Source: Kordia sp. TARA_039_SRF (GTDB taxonomy: Bacteria > Bacteroidota > Bacteroidia > Flavobacteriales > Flavobacteriaceae). Taken from it: 64,000 nt of DNA. The DNA lies in NCBI GenBank assembly GCA_006383075.2, contig SMNH02000003.1:98425-162424 (forward strand), given 5' to 3'. The translations under genes and the position numbers were made by a program. The notes under the pieces were generated by a model. It did not search any database, had not been told where the DNA came from, and was given only the letters and a program-made list of their open reading frames with translations. How positions within the stretch are numbered: position 1 is the first letter of the stretch; each line of letters begins with the position of its first letter. Positions 34,976-44,125 of the stretch are shown piece after piece.

Positions 34976-35827
34976 TTAGCGTACTCCAGACGATTTTTTC
35001 CCAGAATGTTTTATCGCGCAACGAAGGTCTCTACCTTCAGGACTCATCACAGGACCGCATTTTCCACCAACTAAAAAACCAAGAACATCAGCGCCAGCAC
35101 GTTTGATACCGCGCCATATATCGCCAAAAATGTTTTTTTGAAGGTTAGTTGTTTTACTTTTGCCTCCGTTGTACGTGCTCATATATTTTAAGCGATAATT
35201 CCATGGATGTGATGTGTCTAAAGTAGCATTTATCCAATAGCTATAACTGTTTTTCGCAATGCTACACGCTGCTAAAATGGTAGCAGCATAATTTCCTGTT
35301 TTGGTTGTAGCATCATAGTCAATGAGGTAGTTGTTGATGACAAAATTTTCAAATTGTTCAATTTCCGTAGTAAAGTCTGCCACACTTTTATACGTATTGT
35401 TTTCATAAGAAGCAGCATTGTCAAGGATGTTGAGAAGCATATCTGTCAATGGCACATCTTGCGGATTGATAACATTCATATTGAGCAGGATATTTGAACC
35501 ATTATAGGTGTCTTCCAGAATTGTTTCAATCATGTTCATGTGCATTTCCTGTGTTTGCCAGTCGTCACAGTTACAACTTTGGTTTGTGAAATAAGCGTCT
35601 GTGTAGGTGTCTGCAAAATTGTAAATGTCTTGTAAAGTAGCATTATTAAAATTTGGCATCGTAGCGATATAATCCATGGCAAGATTGTGTGATGTTCCGT
35701 AATTTTCAAAATCAAATAGTGATTTCAGATTGTTTTCTGACGTGATTTTTCCAGTGTCATTTTCTTCTACGTTACAAGAAAATAGCAGTACTAAGAGAAA
35801 AATTGCAAGTGTGGATGTTGTTTTCAT
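34976..35827 (-). CDS. Lipoprotein of unknown function with glycine-rich hydrophobic C-terminal segment
   Basis: The protein has 283 residues. The lipoprotein signal is MKTTSTLAIFLLVLLFSC with Cys18, then NVEEND. The mature part (about 30-230) is helical, with a CNCDDW cysteine pair near 84 and a third cysteine in LAACSIAKNSYSYW near 187. The last 50 residues are unusual: an amphipathic then hydrophobic Gly-rich stretch, IWRGIKRAGADVLGFLVGG, followed by KCGPVMSPEGRDLRC and a basic tail. The stretch looks membrane-active. I recall similarly organised lipoproteins in Flavobacteriaceae but know no function. It stands alone between rarA and the rhomboid gene. Confidence 0.65.
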   Translation of the reverse strand: MKTTSTLAIFLLVLLFSCNVEENDTGKITSENNLKSLFDFENYGTSHNLAMDYIATMPNFNNATLQDIYNFADTYTDAYFTNQSCNCDDWQTQEMHMNMIETILEDTYNGSNILLNMNVINPQDVPLTDMLLNILDNAASYENNTYKSVADFTTEIEQFENFVINNYLIDYDATTKTGNYAATILAACSIAKNSYSYWINATLDTSHPWNYRLKYMSTYNGGKSKTTNLQKNIFGDIWRGIKRAGADVLGFLVGGKCGPVMSPEGRDLRCAIKHSGKKSSGVR

Positions 35828-35997
35828 GGTGTTGGTTTTTTTAAGTTATAGATTAAGTTACTGCTTAACAATCAATAAGTTATATGTGTATTCCATATTT
35901 TTTAAGCGGAAAAACCCTAATTTTCAGTCCATTACAAGCAGCTATGACAATTTTTCATGGACATACATCTTGGCTAATTTTTTGACAAGTATTTTGT

Positions 35998-36753
35998 ATG
36001 AATTCAAAAAAGCATCCTTTTATTTTTACGCCAGCAGTATTGCTGATTCCTTTCCTTTTTATTTTTTCTATTTGGTTGGTGTATTGGAGTGAAGTGCGTT
36101 TTGGATTTCGTTTTAATGATTATGGTGTATATCCAAGAACATTGAAAGGATTGCGAGGTGTTATTTTTAGTCCGTTTATTCACGGAAGCATGCGCCATCT
36201 GTGGAATAATACCATTCCGTTGTTTTTGTTGAGTGCAGCGATTATTTATTTTTACCGTTCGCAGCGTTGGACAATCTTTCTTGTGGGATTGTTTGGTTCA
36301 GGAATTATTACTTGGTTGATAGGGCGCGAAGCAAATCATATTGGTGCTAGTGGATTTATTTACGTATTGATGAGTTTTATCTTTTTCAAGGGAATTATTA
36401 CGGGCTATTATCGTTTTGTCGCTGTTTCGCTTATTATTATGTTTTTATATGGTGGAATGTTGTGGTATTTATTTCCGATAGATGATCACATTTCTTGGGA
36501 AGGTCATTTGGGAGGATTTATTACGGGATTCTTGCTCGCTGTTTTTCTCCCTGTAATTTATACAAAAGAGAAGTTTGAGTGGGAAAAAGAAGAATTTATC
36601 CCTGATGACGATCCATTTATGCGTCATTTTGACGAAGATGGAAATTTTATTGAAAATCTATCTGAAGATGCGTTTGAAACCACGGAAACAGAAACAAGCG
36701 TACGCATTAAATATATCTACGTTGATTCTTCTAAAACTACCGAAGAAGAATAA
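35998..36753 (+). CDS. Rhomboid family intramembrane serine protease
   Basis: The protein has 251 residues. Six hydrophobic helices are visible between 11 and 187. The catalytic serine is Ser118 in GASG and the histidine is His170 in EGHLGG, with the oxyanion-stabilising HLWNN at 67-71, all in the expected order for bacterial rhomboids. It therefore should cleave transmembrane substrates within the inner membrane. The C-terminal 60 residues form an acidic cytosolic tail (EEFIPDDDPFMRHFDEDG). Its stop directly abuts the stop of the convergent rlmB gene with no intervening base. Confidence 0.93.
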   Translation: MNSKKHPFIFTPAVLLIPFLFIFSIWLVYWSEVRFGFRFNDYGVYPRTLKGLRGVIFSPFIHGSMRHLWNNTIPLFLLSAAIIYFYRSQRWTIFLVGLFGSGIITWLIGREANHIGASGFIYVLMSFIFFKGIITGYYRFVAVSLIIMFLYGGMLWYLFPIDDHISWEGHLGGFITGFLLAVFLPVIYTKEKFEWEKEEFIPDDDPFMRHFDEDGNFIENLSEDAFETTETETSVRIKYIYVDSSKTTEEE

Positions 36754-37494
36754 CTACGTTAACCGCTGACGAACTATTTCATACAAAAAAGCACCGCAGG
36801 CTACAGATACGTTTAAGGAAGCAATTTCACCTAGCATTGGCAATTTTGCTTTGTCATCAACAATTTTTAGAATAGAAGAGGAAACTCCTTTTCCTTCAGA
36901 ACCCATCACAATTGCTACAGGAACAGTGAAATCGATGTCATATACATTATGTGTGGCTTTTTCAGTGGCAGCTACAATTTGTATTCCAGAGCTTTGCAAA
37001 TGGTAAATAGCGTCTTTAATGTGATCTACTTTACAAATAGGAATTTTAAAAATGGCTCCAGCAGATGTTTTTACGGCATCGGCATTGACAGGTGCGCCAC
37101 CTTTCTTTTGAATAATGATTCCATCTACACCGGTACATTCTGCAGTTCTGATGATGGCTCCAAAATTACGTACATCGCTCAATTGATCGAGAATTAAAAA
37201 AGTAGGCACCTTTCCAGACTCAATCACATTTAACACTAAAGAATCAAGGTCATAAAATTCAACAGGGGAAATCAATGCAATTACACCTTGGTGATTTTTT
37301 TTGGTCAGTCTGTTCAACTTTTCAGGAGGAACAAACGAAGTGCTGATTGCATTTACACGTAGAAGCTGGTCTAATTCGTTGAATAACTCACCTCTAAGAC
37401 CTTTTTGAATAAAAACTTTATCAATAGTGCTTCCTGAGTTGATGGCTTCTATAATCGCCCTTATACCAAAAATTTGTGTAGTGTTACTTTGCAT
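36754..37494 (-). CDS. rlmB: 23S rRNA (guanosine-2'-O-)-methyltransferase, RlmB type
   Basis: The protein has 246 residues. It is a SpoU-family (SPOUT) methyltransferase that methylates a 23S rRNA guanosine 2'-hydroxyl using S-adenosylmethionine. An N-terminal substrate-binding domain (FGIRAIIEAINSG, HQGVIALISPVEF) is followed by the trefoil-knot domain with LDQLSDVRNFGAIIRTAE (motif 1), VAIVMGSEGKGVS (motif 2) and LNVSVACGAFLYE (motif 3). The ATG at 37494 is preferred over an ORF start ten codons upstream because the extension overlaps the terminator-side spacer and is not family-like. It is preceded by the intrinsic terminator of the SusCD1 operon. Confidence 0.92.
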   Translation of the reverse strand: MQSNTTQIFGIRAIIEAINSGSTIDKVFIQKGLRGELFNELDQLLRVNAISTSFVPPEKLNRLTKKNHQGVIALISPVEFYDLDSLVLNVIESGKVPTFLILDQLSDVRNFGAIIRTAECTGVDGIIIQKKGGAPVNADAVKTSAGAIFKIPICKVDHIKDAIYHLQSSGIQIVAATEKATHNVYDIDFTVPVAIVMGSEGKGVSSSILKIVDDKAKLPMLGEIASLNVSVACGAFLYEIVRQRLT

Positions 37495-37510
37495 GGGGCA
37501 AATATAAAAC

Positions 37511-37537
37511 AAAAAACCACCCAAGTGGGTGGTTTTT
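37511..37537. terminator. Bidirectional intrinsic terminator
   Basis: ACCACCC (37516-37522), loop AAGT, GGGTGGT (37527-37533), flanked by A-run and T-run on the two sides, so it can work on both strands. It closes the SusC1-SusD1-lipoprotein operon on the minus strand, 26 bases after the last stop. Confidence 0.88.
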
Positions 37538-37563
37538 GATACGAATAATTATACAGCTTTTAA

Positions 37564-38409
37564 TTACTGCCCAACAAATGTAGCAGTTACAGTAAAATCA
37601 CCAGTAAATAAATCTTGTTCTAGAACTATAGTAAATGTATCTGTACATGAATCATAGAATCCTTCTCCTCCAGGAAGATCTTCATCATCTGTTTCATATA
37701 CTACTTCTTTAGTTTCTGGATCTAATGTTAGTGTTCCAGGATATAAAAATAGTCCGCTAAATGCACCATTACCTGTCAACAAGGCAACAAAGTTTGGTCC
37801 CCATCCAGTACTTACAGTCCAAGAAGTATTTTCTGGGCCATCTTCTACAGGAGTTAATGTAGTAACAAATGCAAATGGAGCATTGTTGTCATTAGTAAGA
37901 CCTAAATCTTCTGCAACTACATTTGCATCGTATATTCCTGTTACAGATGTGTTTATAGTACAAAAAATAGTTACTCTATGAGTAGTGTTACTTACAGAAT
38001 CAATTCCTACCCCAATACCATTGTCTGCATTGGTAATTGTTACATCAAATACAACATTTTCAGTTATGTTGGCAGGATTGAAACCTAAGTCAATTGATTG
38101 AATTCTATTACTAATTGCAGGATCTATAAAAAGTGTTCCAGGTGCTGCTAATTCTATGGCAGCGAAATCACCTGAAACAGGCTCTACACTATATGTTATA
38201 TTAAATCCATTTTCATAAATAGGGACATTAATATCTAGTGGAATTGATAATGAACCTGTTGTAGCAAAAGGAGTCAATTCTGTCTCAGCTCCGCTAAACT
38301 CCACCCAACCACTTGTAGGATCTGATTGAAATCTGCTATCGTCATCGCTTACACAGCTTGTAAATGTAACTATAACGGATAATATTAATATTTTAAATAT
38401 ATTTTTCAT
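37564..38409 (-). CDS. SusCD1-associated lipoprotein 2 (beta-sandwich, Calx-beta-like)
   Basis: The protein has 281 residues. The lipoprotein signal is MKNIFKILILSVIVTFTSC with Cys19, followed by VSDDD, an acidic stretch typical of surface-exported lipoproteins in this phylum. The first half has Calx-beta-like strand patterns (LSIPLDINVPIYENGFNITY, VVFDVTITNADNG). The second half contains DANVVAEDLGL and a loop with acidic residues (TDDEDLPGGEG). It is the last gene of the operon, five bases after the sister lipoprotein gene and just before the terminator. Such accessory proteins often bind the SusCD substrate at the surface, but the ligand is unknown. Confidence 0.72.
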   Translation of the reverse strand: MKNIFKILILSVIVTFTSCVSDDDSRFQSDPTSGWVEFSGAETELTPFATTGSLSIPLDINVPIYENGFNITYSVEPVSGDFAAIELAAPGTLFIDPAISNRIQSIDLGFNPANITENVVFDVTITNADNGIGVGIDSVSNTTHRVTIFCTINTSVTGIYDANVVAEDLGLTNDNNAPFAFVTTLTPVEDGPENTSWTVSTGWGPNFVALLTGNGAFSGLFLYPGTLTLDPETKEVVYETDDEDLPGGEGFYDSCTDTFTIVLEQDLFTGDFTVTATFVGQ

Positions 38410-38414
38410 TTATA

Positions 38415-39239
38415 TTATAATTTAGTTAAAGTAAAGTTTTGTACAGATGGTGCAGCACTACAAGATGCATTTGGATCTTCCAGATAATTTACGGTAAGCA
38501 TCGTATCGTTACTTAAATCGTACATAGAATTATTATTTCCAGCCTCTACTACAATATAAGCAGGACCTGTACATTGTACATTAATATCGATAGGATCTAT
38601 TACAAAATTGAAACATTTCAAATTTACAACTACGTCAACATCTCTAGCAACTCCTGTCCCAGGTAAAAATTCTGCAGTAAAGATTCTTGCTGTAGAATCA
38701 TCTGGGTCAATTGTAAGAGTTACAGGAACATCAACCCCAAAGTTTCCATTAGAGTCGGTTAATAAGTAATCACCAACCATATATGTTTCAGGAATAGGGC
38801 AAACTTGAAAAATACTAACTTCTAATTGAGCAGAACTTACAACTCCATTATCAAAACTATCTAATTTAATAGTTATAGTTTCAGGAGTAGTTTCAACTCC
38901 AATATCTACTCCATCAATTACTAAGTCTCCAAAGTAAGAGTTAGCAGGGATTGTTACCGTAGATGGAAGTGTATAAGTTACAGGATCTGCTGTTGTCAAC
39001 TCTTCAACAATAGAAATTGAAACAACTCTATCCTGGCTAGAAAGTGTACTAGCGCCTATAGGAACTGTTACTGAGCCAGTTTCATCAATTAAGATACCAA
39101 GATCAGCTGAAGTTCTACTAAAGTATGCCAAAATATCTGAGGCATTAGTAGTGTTTGAATTATAAATAGGTGCTTCGGTTTCTTCACAAGAAGTGAAGAT
39201 GAAGAAAGCCCCTAATAATGTTAATACTAATTTTTTCAT
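38415..39239 (-). CDS. SusCD1-associated lipoprotein 1 (beta-sandwich)
   Basis: The protein has 274 residues. The lipoprotein signal is MKKLVLTLLGAFFIFTSC with Cys18, then EETEAP. The N-terminal half has Calx-beta-like repeats (GSVTVPIGASTLSSQDRVVS, ESITIKL-type strands near ETITIKLDS). The C-terminal half has ETYMVGDYLLTDSNGNFG and three further cysteines (LKCFNF, VQCTGPAY, SCSAAP) that could form disulfides. It lies 19 bases after susD1 and 5 bases before the second lipoprotein, so the operon order is susC-susD-lipoprotein-lipoprotein, the position occupied by SusE/SusF-type glycan-binding proteins in other loci. Confidence 0.72.
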   Translation of the reverse strand: MKKLVLTLLGAFFIFTSCEETEAPIYNSNTTNASDILAYFSRTSADLGILIDETGSVTVPIGASTLSSQDRVVSISIVEELTTADPVTYTLPSTVTIPANSYFGDLVIDGVDIGVETTPETITIKLDSFDNGVVSSAQLEVSIFQVCPIPETYMVGDYLLTDSNGNFGVDVPVTLTIDPDDSTARIFTAEFLPGTGVARDVDVVVNLKCFNFVIDPIDINVQCTGPAYIVVEAGNNNSMYDLSNDTMLTVNYLEDPNASCSAAPSVQNFTLTKL

Positions 39240-39258
39240 TATATTATTTTTTTATTAA

Positions 39259-40680
39259 TTAATATCCAGGGTTTTGAACCATATTAGGATTTGCATTAAT
39301 CTCAGCCTGAGGAATTGGGAACGTAAATTTCTCAGATGAAACAGGCAACGAACATGGAACAGTTTCACAATCTGCAGAAGCTCTTTCAATTCCTTCGTTT
39401 AAGATATTTCTATATCTTTTGATGTCGATATATCTGAAACCTTCATAACATAACTCTACTCTTCTTTCAGCTTTGATGTCAGTAATAGCTTGATTTAAAG
39501 AGTTGTAAGCAGCAATTGTTTGGGGAGATCCAAATCTAGCACTTCTTACAGCAGAAACGTCAGCAGCAGCAGCAGCATAATCAGGAGCCGCTTTTCTAGC
39601 ATGAGCTTCAGCTCTGATTAAATACATTTCAGAAAGTCTCATTGCTTTGTAATCATTGATATAGTTTGTATCCGCATTTGGAGGATATTTACCAATAATT
39701 AACAAAGGAGTTGCTGCACCTGGATCACTTTCTGGATCAAGGTTAACTGAACGACGGATATCACCAGCAGTAAATTCGCTAAATAATCCATTTGACATTT
39801 CCATGAATGCTCCGCCAGTACCTGTGAAAATCCAGTTAAAAGCAATAGAAGCGTTGTTTCCTTGAACATTATCAAATTTGAAGATTACTTCCGTAGAATC
39901 TCCATCACCAGCAAACATAGCAGCATATTGTGCCTGGTCTGCTAAAGTATAGTTAGCAATAATAGTATTTGCATTAGAAATAGCAGTGTTAAAATCACCA
40001 GTATATAATGCAATTCTAGCTCTTAAGAACGTGATGAAATCTGGAGTAACATAATTGATATCCGTTGCACTAGAAGGAATTAAACTTGCAGCTAAAGTCA
40101 AGTCATTTTCAATTTCGATTAAGTTTTCACCAACAGTTTGTCTTGCTGGTAAACCAGAAGTAGCTACTACGTTTTGGTAGTATACACCTAATGAAGATGG
40201 GTCCATTAAATCTGGAGCATAGTAAGTTAATAAGTCAAAGTGCAAATATGCTCTAAAGGCATAACTTTGCGCTAAAATATTATCATACGCATCTTCTTCT
40301 CCTGTTTGAGGAATAATAGTACTAGCAGCTGCTAACAAACGGTTAAAGTTGTTAATAGCATTGTATCTGTCAGCCCAAGTCCCTTGGTCTCCACCAGCTT
40401 CGTTTAATACTTGATTGATTAAAGCGATTTGCTGTCCACCATTATCAGCTCCAACTTTACAGTTGTCTGTGAAAATAGAGTTGAAAGCTAATAAACTTGC
40501 TTGTCCACCACCACGATTAATACTATTGATGGCTCCACGAAGTCCGTTTTCTAAGTCAGATACACTTTGAAAGGCAGTTTCCTCTACTAAGTTATCTACT
40601 GGAAAACGTTCTAATTGATCATCACAACTTACTGTAAAAAGTAAGGTAACAATAATTGGTATTAGAAAATATTTTTTCAT
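39259..40680 (-). CDS. RagB/SusD family nutrient-binding outer membrane lipoprotein (locus 1)
   Basis: The protein has 473 residues. SusD proteins form the lid over the SusC barrel and capture substrate at the cell surface. The lipoprotein signal is MKKYFLIPIIVTLLFTVSC with Cys19, then DDQLERFP. The N-terminal TPR-like region includes ETAFQSVSDLENGLRGAINS and RAYLHFDLLTYYAP. The C-terminal SusD signature is LSEMYLIRAEAHARK, followed by IKAERRVELCYEGFRYIDIK. It is 14 bases downstream of susC1, in the usual order. No glycosidase, sulfatase or peptidase gene is in the operon, so the substrate cannot be inferred. Confidence 0.95.
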   Translation of the reverse strand: MKKYFLIPIIVTLLFTVSCDDQLERFPVDNLVEETAFQSVSDLENGLRGAINSINRGGGQASLLAFNSIFTDNCKVGADNGGQQIALINQVLNEAGGDQGTWADRYNAINNFNRLLAAASTIIPQTGEEDAYDNILAQSYAFRAYLHFDLLTYYAPDLMDPSSLGVYYQNVVATSGLPARQTVGENLIEIENDLTLAASLIPSSATDINYVTPDFITFLRARIALYTGDFNTAISNANTIIANYTLADQAQYAAMFAGDGDSTEVIFKFDNVQGNNASIAFNWIFTGTGGAFMEMSNGLFSEFTAGDIRRSVNLDPESDPGAATPLLIIGKYPPNADTNYINDYKAMRLSEMYLIRAEAHARKAAPDYAAAAADVSAVRSARFGSPQTIAAYNSLNQAITDIKAERRVELCYEGFRYIDIKRYRNILNEGIERASADCETVPCSLPVSSEKFTFPIPQAEINANPNMVQNPGY

Positions 40681-40694
40681 TTTTATTTTTTTAT

Positions 40695-43600
40695 TTAAAA
40701 GTTTAAGTCAAATCCTAAAGAGAATGTTCTAGGAATCGGATAGTCAAAGAATCCACCAGATTGGTTACCTTCTGGATCAAATCCTCTCCATTTCGTCCAA
40801 GTAACTAAGTTTGTACCTTGAACATAAATTCTCATTCCAGAAAAGACGTTTGTTTTCTCTAAAATTTTTGAATCAACAGTATATGAAAGTGTAACATTTC
40901 TTAAACGTAAGAAAGATGCATCTTCGATGTAACGGTCTCCAATTTCTGCACGACCTTGGAACGTTAATCTTGGAATATCTGTTATTTGACCTGGAGTAGT
41001 CCATGCGTTTAACATAGTGACAGATTGGTTAGCGAATCCTGCTAAAGAAGCATCTTCGATAATCGCTAATGAACCATTACGTCTCCATCTGTCAGCTGCA
41101 AAAGAGAATAATGCATTTAATGCAAATCCTTTATAAGAGATATCAGCTCCAAAACCTCCAGTATATGTAGGATCAAAGTTTTTGTCTAAATAAACTCTGT
41201 TATTAGGAGTATATACATTTGTGATGTTACCATCAACATCATAATAAAGTGGTTGACCATTAGAAGGATCTACACCAGCCCAACGTACATCAAACCATGT
41301 AGCAGCTTGACGACCTTCAGCATTACGTAATGTAACTCCTGTAAAATCTACTGGTAACTCTTCAATTCTGTTTTTGTTGTAGTTAGCATTACCACGTACT
41401 GTAATAGCCCATGGGTTTGTTTGAGATTTTCTCAATACATCAAATGCAATTTGTAAATCAACCCCTGAGTTTCTCATGCTACCAATGTTAGTTGTTACTG
41501 TACCGTAACCTGTTTGAGCAAGAGATAATGGTGCGTTGTTTGAGAATAAGTCTTCTGTTAAGAAGTTATAGTAATCAAACTCCCCAGAAAGTCTATTATT
41601 CCATAAACCAAAACTTAAACCAATGTTTAACTGATTTGTTGTTTCCCATTTGATATCCTCATCAATCAACCCGTTAAGTCCATAACCTGTACCTAATTGG
41701 TAACTTGTTGGATCAGCAAATACTGTTTGTAATCCTTGGTAACGAGTACCAACACCTTGATTACCTACAACACCGTAACTAGCTCTTAATTTCAAAGCAT
41801 TGATGAAATCAACATTGCTCATGAAATCTTCATTATCAATATTCCAACGACCAGCAACAGACCAGAATACACCTGTTGAGTTTTTAGGGAAACGAGAAGT
41901 TTGGTCACGTCTGATTGTACCAGAGAAACCATATTTTCCATCATAATCTAAATCTAATGTTGCGAATAATGAAGCTAACGCTAGTTCAGTTTCAGTAGAG
42001 AATACACCTGGAACATAGTTTAATGCCAATTCAGTTTCAGCATCTAAAATTCCATCTTCATTTGTATCTTCTCCTTCTTGTGTGTTTCCACTTGTGAAAC
42101 CAGCAGAAGAACCTGGTAATGCAGGGTTCAAACCGAAAGCAGTATATCCAGCTTGTTGCGTGTTTGAGTAGTTGTACTCACCGTATACAGAAGCAGATAA
42201 ATTTAACTTGTCAGTAATGTCATTTTGATATCTCAAGAAAGCATTTAAGATGAAGTTAGCATCTCTAAAGAAAGTTTCTCCTTGAGAACCTTTTACTTCA
42301 GCTCCTTGGTTAGGAGTAATTAAACCTCTAATACTTCCTGGAGTAGTAATTTGTAATAATTCAATATTTGTATAGTCAATACCAATAGAACCTCCAACTG
42401 TTAAGTTTTTAGCGAAGTTGTAGTCAGCGTTGATACCTCCTACCGCTTTAAATTCAGTTTCTTGGTCAGTATTGAATCTTGCAGTGTTTAATGCTAAGAA
42501 AGGAGTGTTTAAGAATCCGTTAGGATTATCTATATCTCCATTTGTATCGATAGCTTGACTTCGGATAGTACCAAAAGTATTTAAGCTACCGTCTGGGTTA
42601 AATCTGTTTAAGTAAGGAAGTCCAATATAAGGTACAATGAACGGGTTGTCTAACTGACCACCTGTATTGTTACCTCTGACAGCATCCACAATAAAATTAC
42701 TTACAGAACGGTTCAACGTTAATGTAGTTCCATAGTTAAATTTCTTGTCTGCAGAACTTCCATTGAAGTTATTTCTGAAAGAAAAACGTGTCAAGTCACT
42801 ACCTAATGTAATACCCTCCTGCTTGTAATACTGCATAGAAGTATATGAACTTGTATTCTCATTACCAGTAGAAATACTCAATTCGTGAGAAACTGTTGTT
42901 CCCTGCTGAAAGAATACATCTGACCAGTTTGTGTTTGTTTGTGCAGCGATAGCAGCAATTCGAGCATCAGATAAACCATCACCAAATTGTGTGCCAGGTA
43001 ACAAATCTCTTTGCCATGTTAATAGCTGCGAAGCATTCATTACTTCAAATCTAGTTTTAGGCTTTACAGCAACACCATAAAGTGTTCTGTATTGAAGATT
43101 TACTCCAGATCCTTTTTTACCTTTTTTAGTTGTTACAATTACAACACCACCAGCACCTCTGTTACCATAAATCGCTGTTGCAGCTGCATCTTTCAATACA
43201 GATAGCGTTTCGATGTCGTTTTGGTTTAAACTTCTAAAGTTATCTTGATCTACTGGTACACCATCGATAACAAATAATGGCTCAATATCACCTTGTAAAG
43301 ATCCACGACCTCTAATGATGATTGTTGCCGATTGACCTGGTTGTCCAGAACCTGTGTTCACGTTAACCCCTGCCGCAGCACCCTGAAGTACCTGGTCTAA
43401 CGAGTTAATCGGAACTTGTTCAATTGTCTCACCATCAACTGTAGCAATAGAAGATGCTACTTTTGCACTGTTTACAGCTCCACCATAAGCTACAACTGTT
43501 ACAGCTTCTAAAGCTTCACCTTGTTTTAATTGTACATTGATAGTAGTAGACGAAACCTTGATTTCTTGAGGAGTATATCCTACATAGCTAAATACAAGCG

Positions 43601-43808
43601 TTTGCCCGTTGTTAACTTGGATAGAATAATTCCCATCAAAATCAGTAGTCTTACCTGTAGTAGTACCTTTAATCGAAACAGTTGCTCCTGGTAGCGGCAT
43701 GCCCGTTTCATCGGTCACCGTACCTGAGACAGTCTGTTGTTGTGCAAACAGAATTTGCACAAATAACGCTAGGAATAGCGTTAGAATTCCACTAAACTTT
43801 GTTCTCAT
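40695..43808 (-). CDS. SusC/RagA family TonB-dependent outer membrane transporter (locus 1)
   Basis: The protein has 1037 residues. The signal peptide is residues 1-22 (MRTKFSGILTLFLALFVQIL, then FA, Gln). A CarboxypepD-reg-like domain covers about 27-95 (DETGMPLPGATVSIKG, FSYVGYTP), the plug about 110-232 (PLFVIDGVPV, SVLKDAAATAIYG, RGAGGVVIVTTK), and the rest is the 22-stranded barrel with a terminal SusC-type strand (RTFSLGFDLNF). It imports a substrate bound by SusD1, powered by TonB. It is the first gene of a four-gene operon that ends at the terminator near 37520. The first codons contain two adjacent hairpins and the upstream leader matches that of susC2. Residues 28-230 are the closest relative in the window to the insertion in the A2M protein. 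Confidence 0.96.
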   Translation of the reverse strand: MRTKFSGILTLFLALFVQILFAQQQTVSGTVTDETGMPLPGATVSIKGTTTGKTTDFDGNYSIQVNNGQTLVFSYVGYTPQEIKVSSTTINVQLKQGEALEAVTVVAYGGAVNSAKVASSIATVDGETIEQVPINSLDQVLQGAAAGVNVNTGSGQPGQSATIIIRGRGSLQGDIEPLFVIDGVPVDQDNFRSLNQNDIETLSVLKDAAATAIYGNRGAGGVVIVTTKKGKKGSGVNLQYRTLYGVAVKPKTRFEVMNASQLLTWQRDLLPGTQFGDGLSDARIAAIAAQTNTNWSDVFFQQGTTVSHELSISTGNENTSSYTSMQYYKQEGITLGSDLTRFSFRNNFNGSSADKKFNYGTTLTLNRSVSNFIVDAVRGNNTGGQLDNPFIVPYIGLPYLNRFNPDGSLNTFGTIRSQAIDTNGDIDNPNGFLNTPFLALNTARFNTDQETEFKAVGGINADYNFAKNLTVGGSIGIDYTNIELLQITTPGSIRGLITPNQGAEVKGSQGETFFRDANFILNAFLRYQNDITDKLNLSASVYGEYNYSNTQQAGYTAFGLNPALPGSSAGFTSGNTQEGEDTNEDGILDAETELALNYVPGVFSTETELALASLFATLDLDYDGKYGFSGTIRRDQTSRFPKNSTGVFWSVAGRWNIDNEDFMSNVDFINALKLRASYGVVGNQGVGTRYQGLQTVFADPTSYQLGTGYGLNGLIDEDIKWETTNQLNIGLSFGLWNNRLSGEFDYYNFLTEDLFSNNAPLSLAQTGYGTVTTNIGSMRNSGVDLQIAFDVLRKSQTNPWAITVRGNANYNKNRIEELPVDFTGVTLRNAEGRQAATWFDVRWAGVDPSNGQPLYYDVDGNITNVYTPNNRVYLDKNFDPTYTGGFGADISYKGFALNALFSFAADRWRRNGSLAIIEDASLAGFANQSVTMLNAWTTPGQITDIPRLTFQGRAEIGDRYIEDASFLRLRNVTLSYTVDSKILEKTNVFSGMRIYVQGTNLVTWTKWRGFDPEGNQSGGFFDYPIPRTFSLGFDLNF
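43740..43783 (-). other. Twin hairpins in the susC1 signal-peptide codons
   Basis: Two adjacent perfect inverted repeats: TAACGCTA-GGAA-TAGCGTTA (43764-43783) and TTGTGCAAA-CAGAA-TTTGCACAA (43740-43762), one base apart, as read on the plus strand. They start 25 bases into the susC1 coding sequence. Matching hairpins occur at the same place in susC2. Confidence 0.75.
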
Positions 43809-43811
43809 TTT

Positions 43812-43863
43812 TTTAATTTATTTGAATTAGCTATCGCCAAAAATCCTAATTATATGTTAATAA
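43812..43863 (-). promoter_or_regulatory. Conserved susC leader, copy 1
   Basis: This block of about 50 bases directly upstream of susC1 (on the minus strand, ATTAACATATAATTAGGATT then TTTGGCGATAGCTAATTCAA) matches 51785-51833 upstream of susC2 with only a few differences. It probably contains promoter and 5' UTR elements; a canonical TAnnTTTG box is not exact here (ends GATTTTTGG). Confidence 0.7.
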
Positions 43864-44081
43864 TCCAATTTTTTTTTCTTAAAAATGCTTAGAAAGACTA
43901 AGTTTTTTTGAAAAACAGGGTTTATTTTACTTGAATTGGCTTGAGTATGGTCATAGAAATGAGGGGAATGCAGAGTTGTAATTTATAAAATTATCAAAAT
44001 GAGATAGTTTTGTTAAATTTTTAATGATTTAGCAGAATTTTTAATTTATGTGATTGATGTTGTGTGATAGTCCTATGAAGT

Positions 44082-44125
44082 AAAAAACTCAATAATTCAA
44101 GAATAGTTGAATTATTGAGTTTTTT
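44082..44125 (-). terminator. Intrinsic terminator after the pseudogene
   Basis: A 19-bp perfect inverted repeat (44082-44100 with 44107-44125; inner part CTCAATAATTCAA / TTGAATTATTGAG) has a 6-base loop and A/T runs at both ends. It lies 34 bases beyond the stop of the pseudogene on the minus strand and can act in both directions. Confidence 0.85.
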
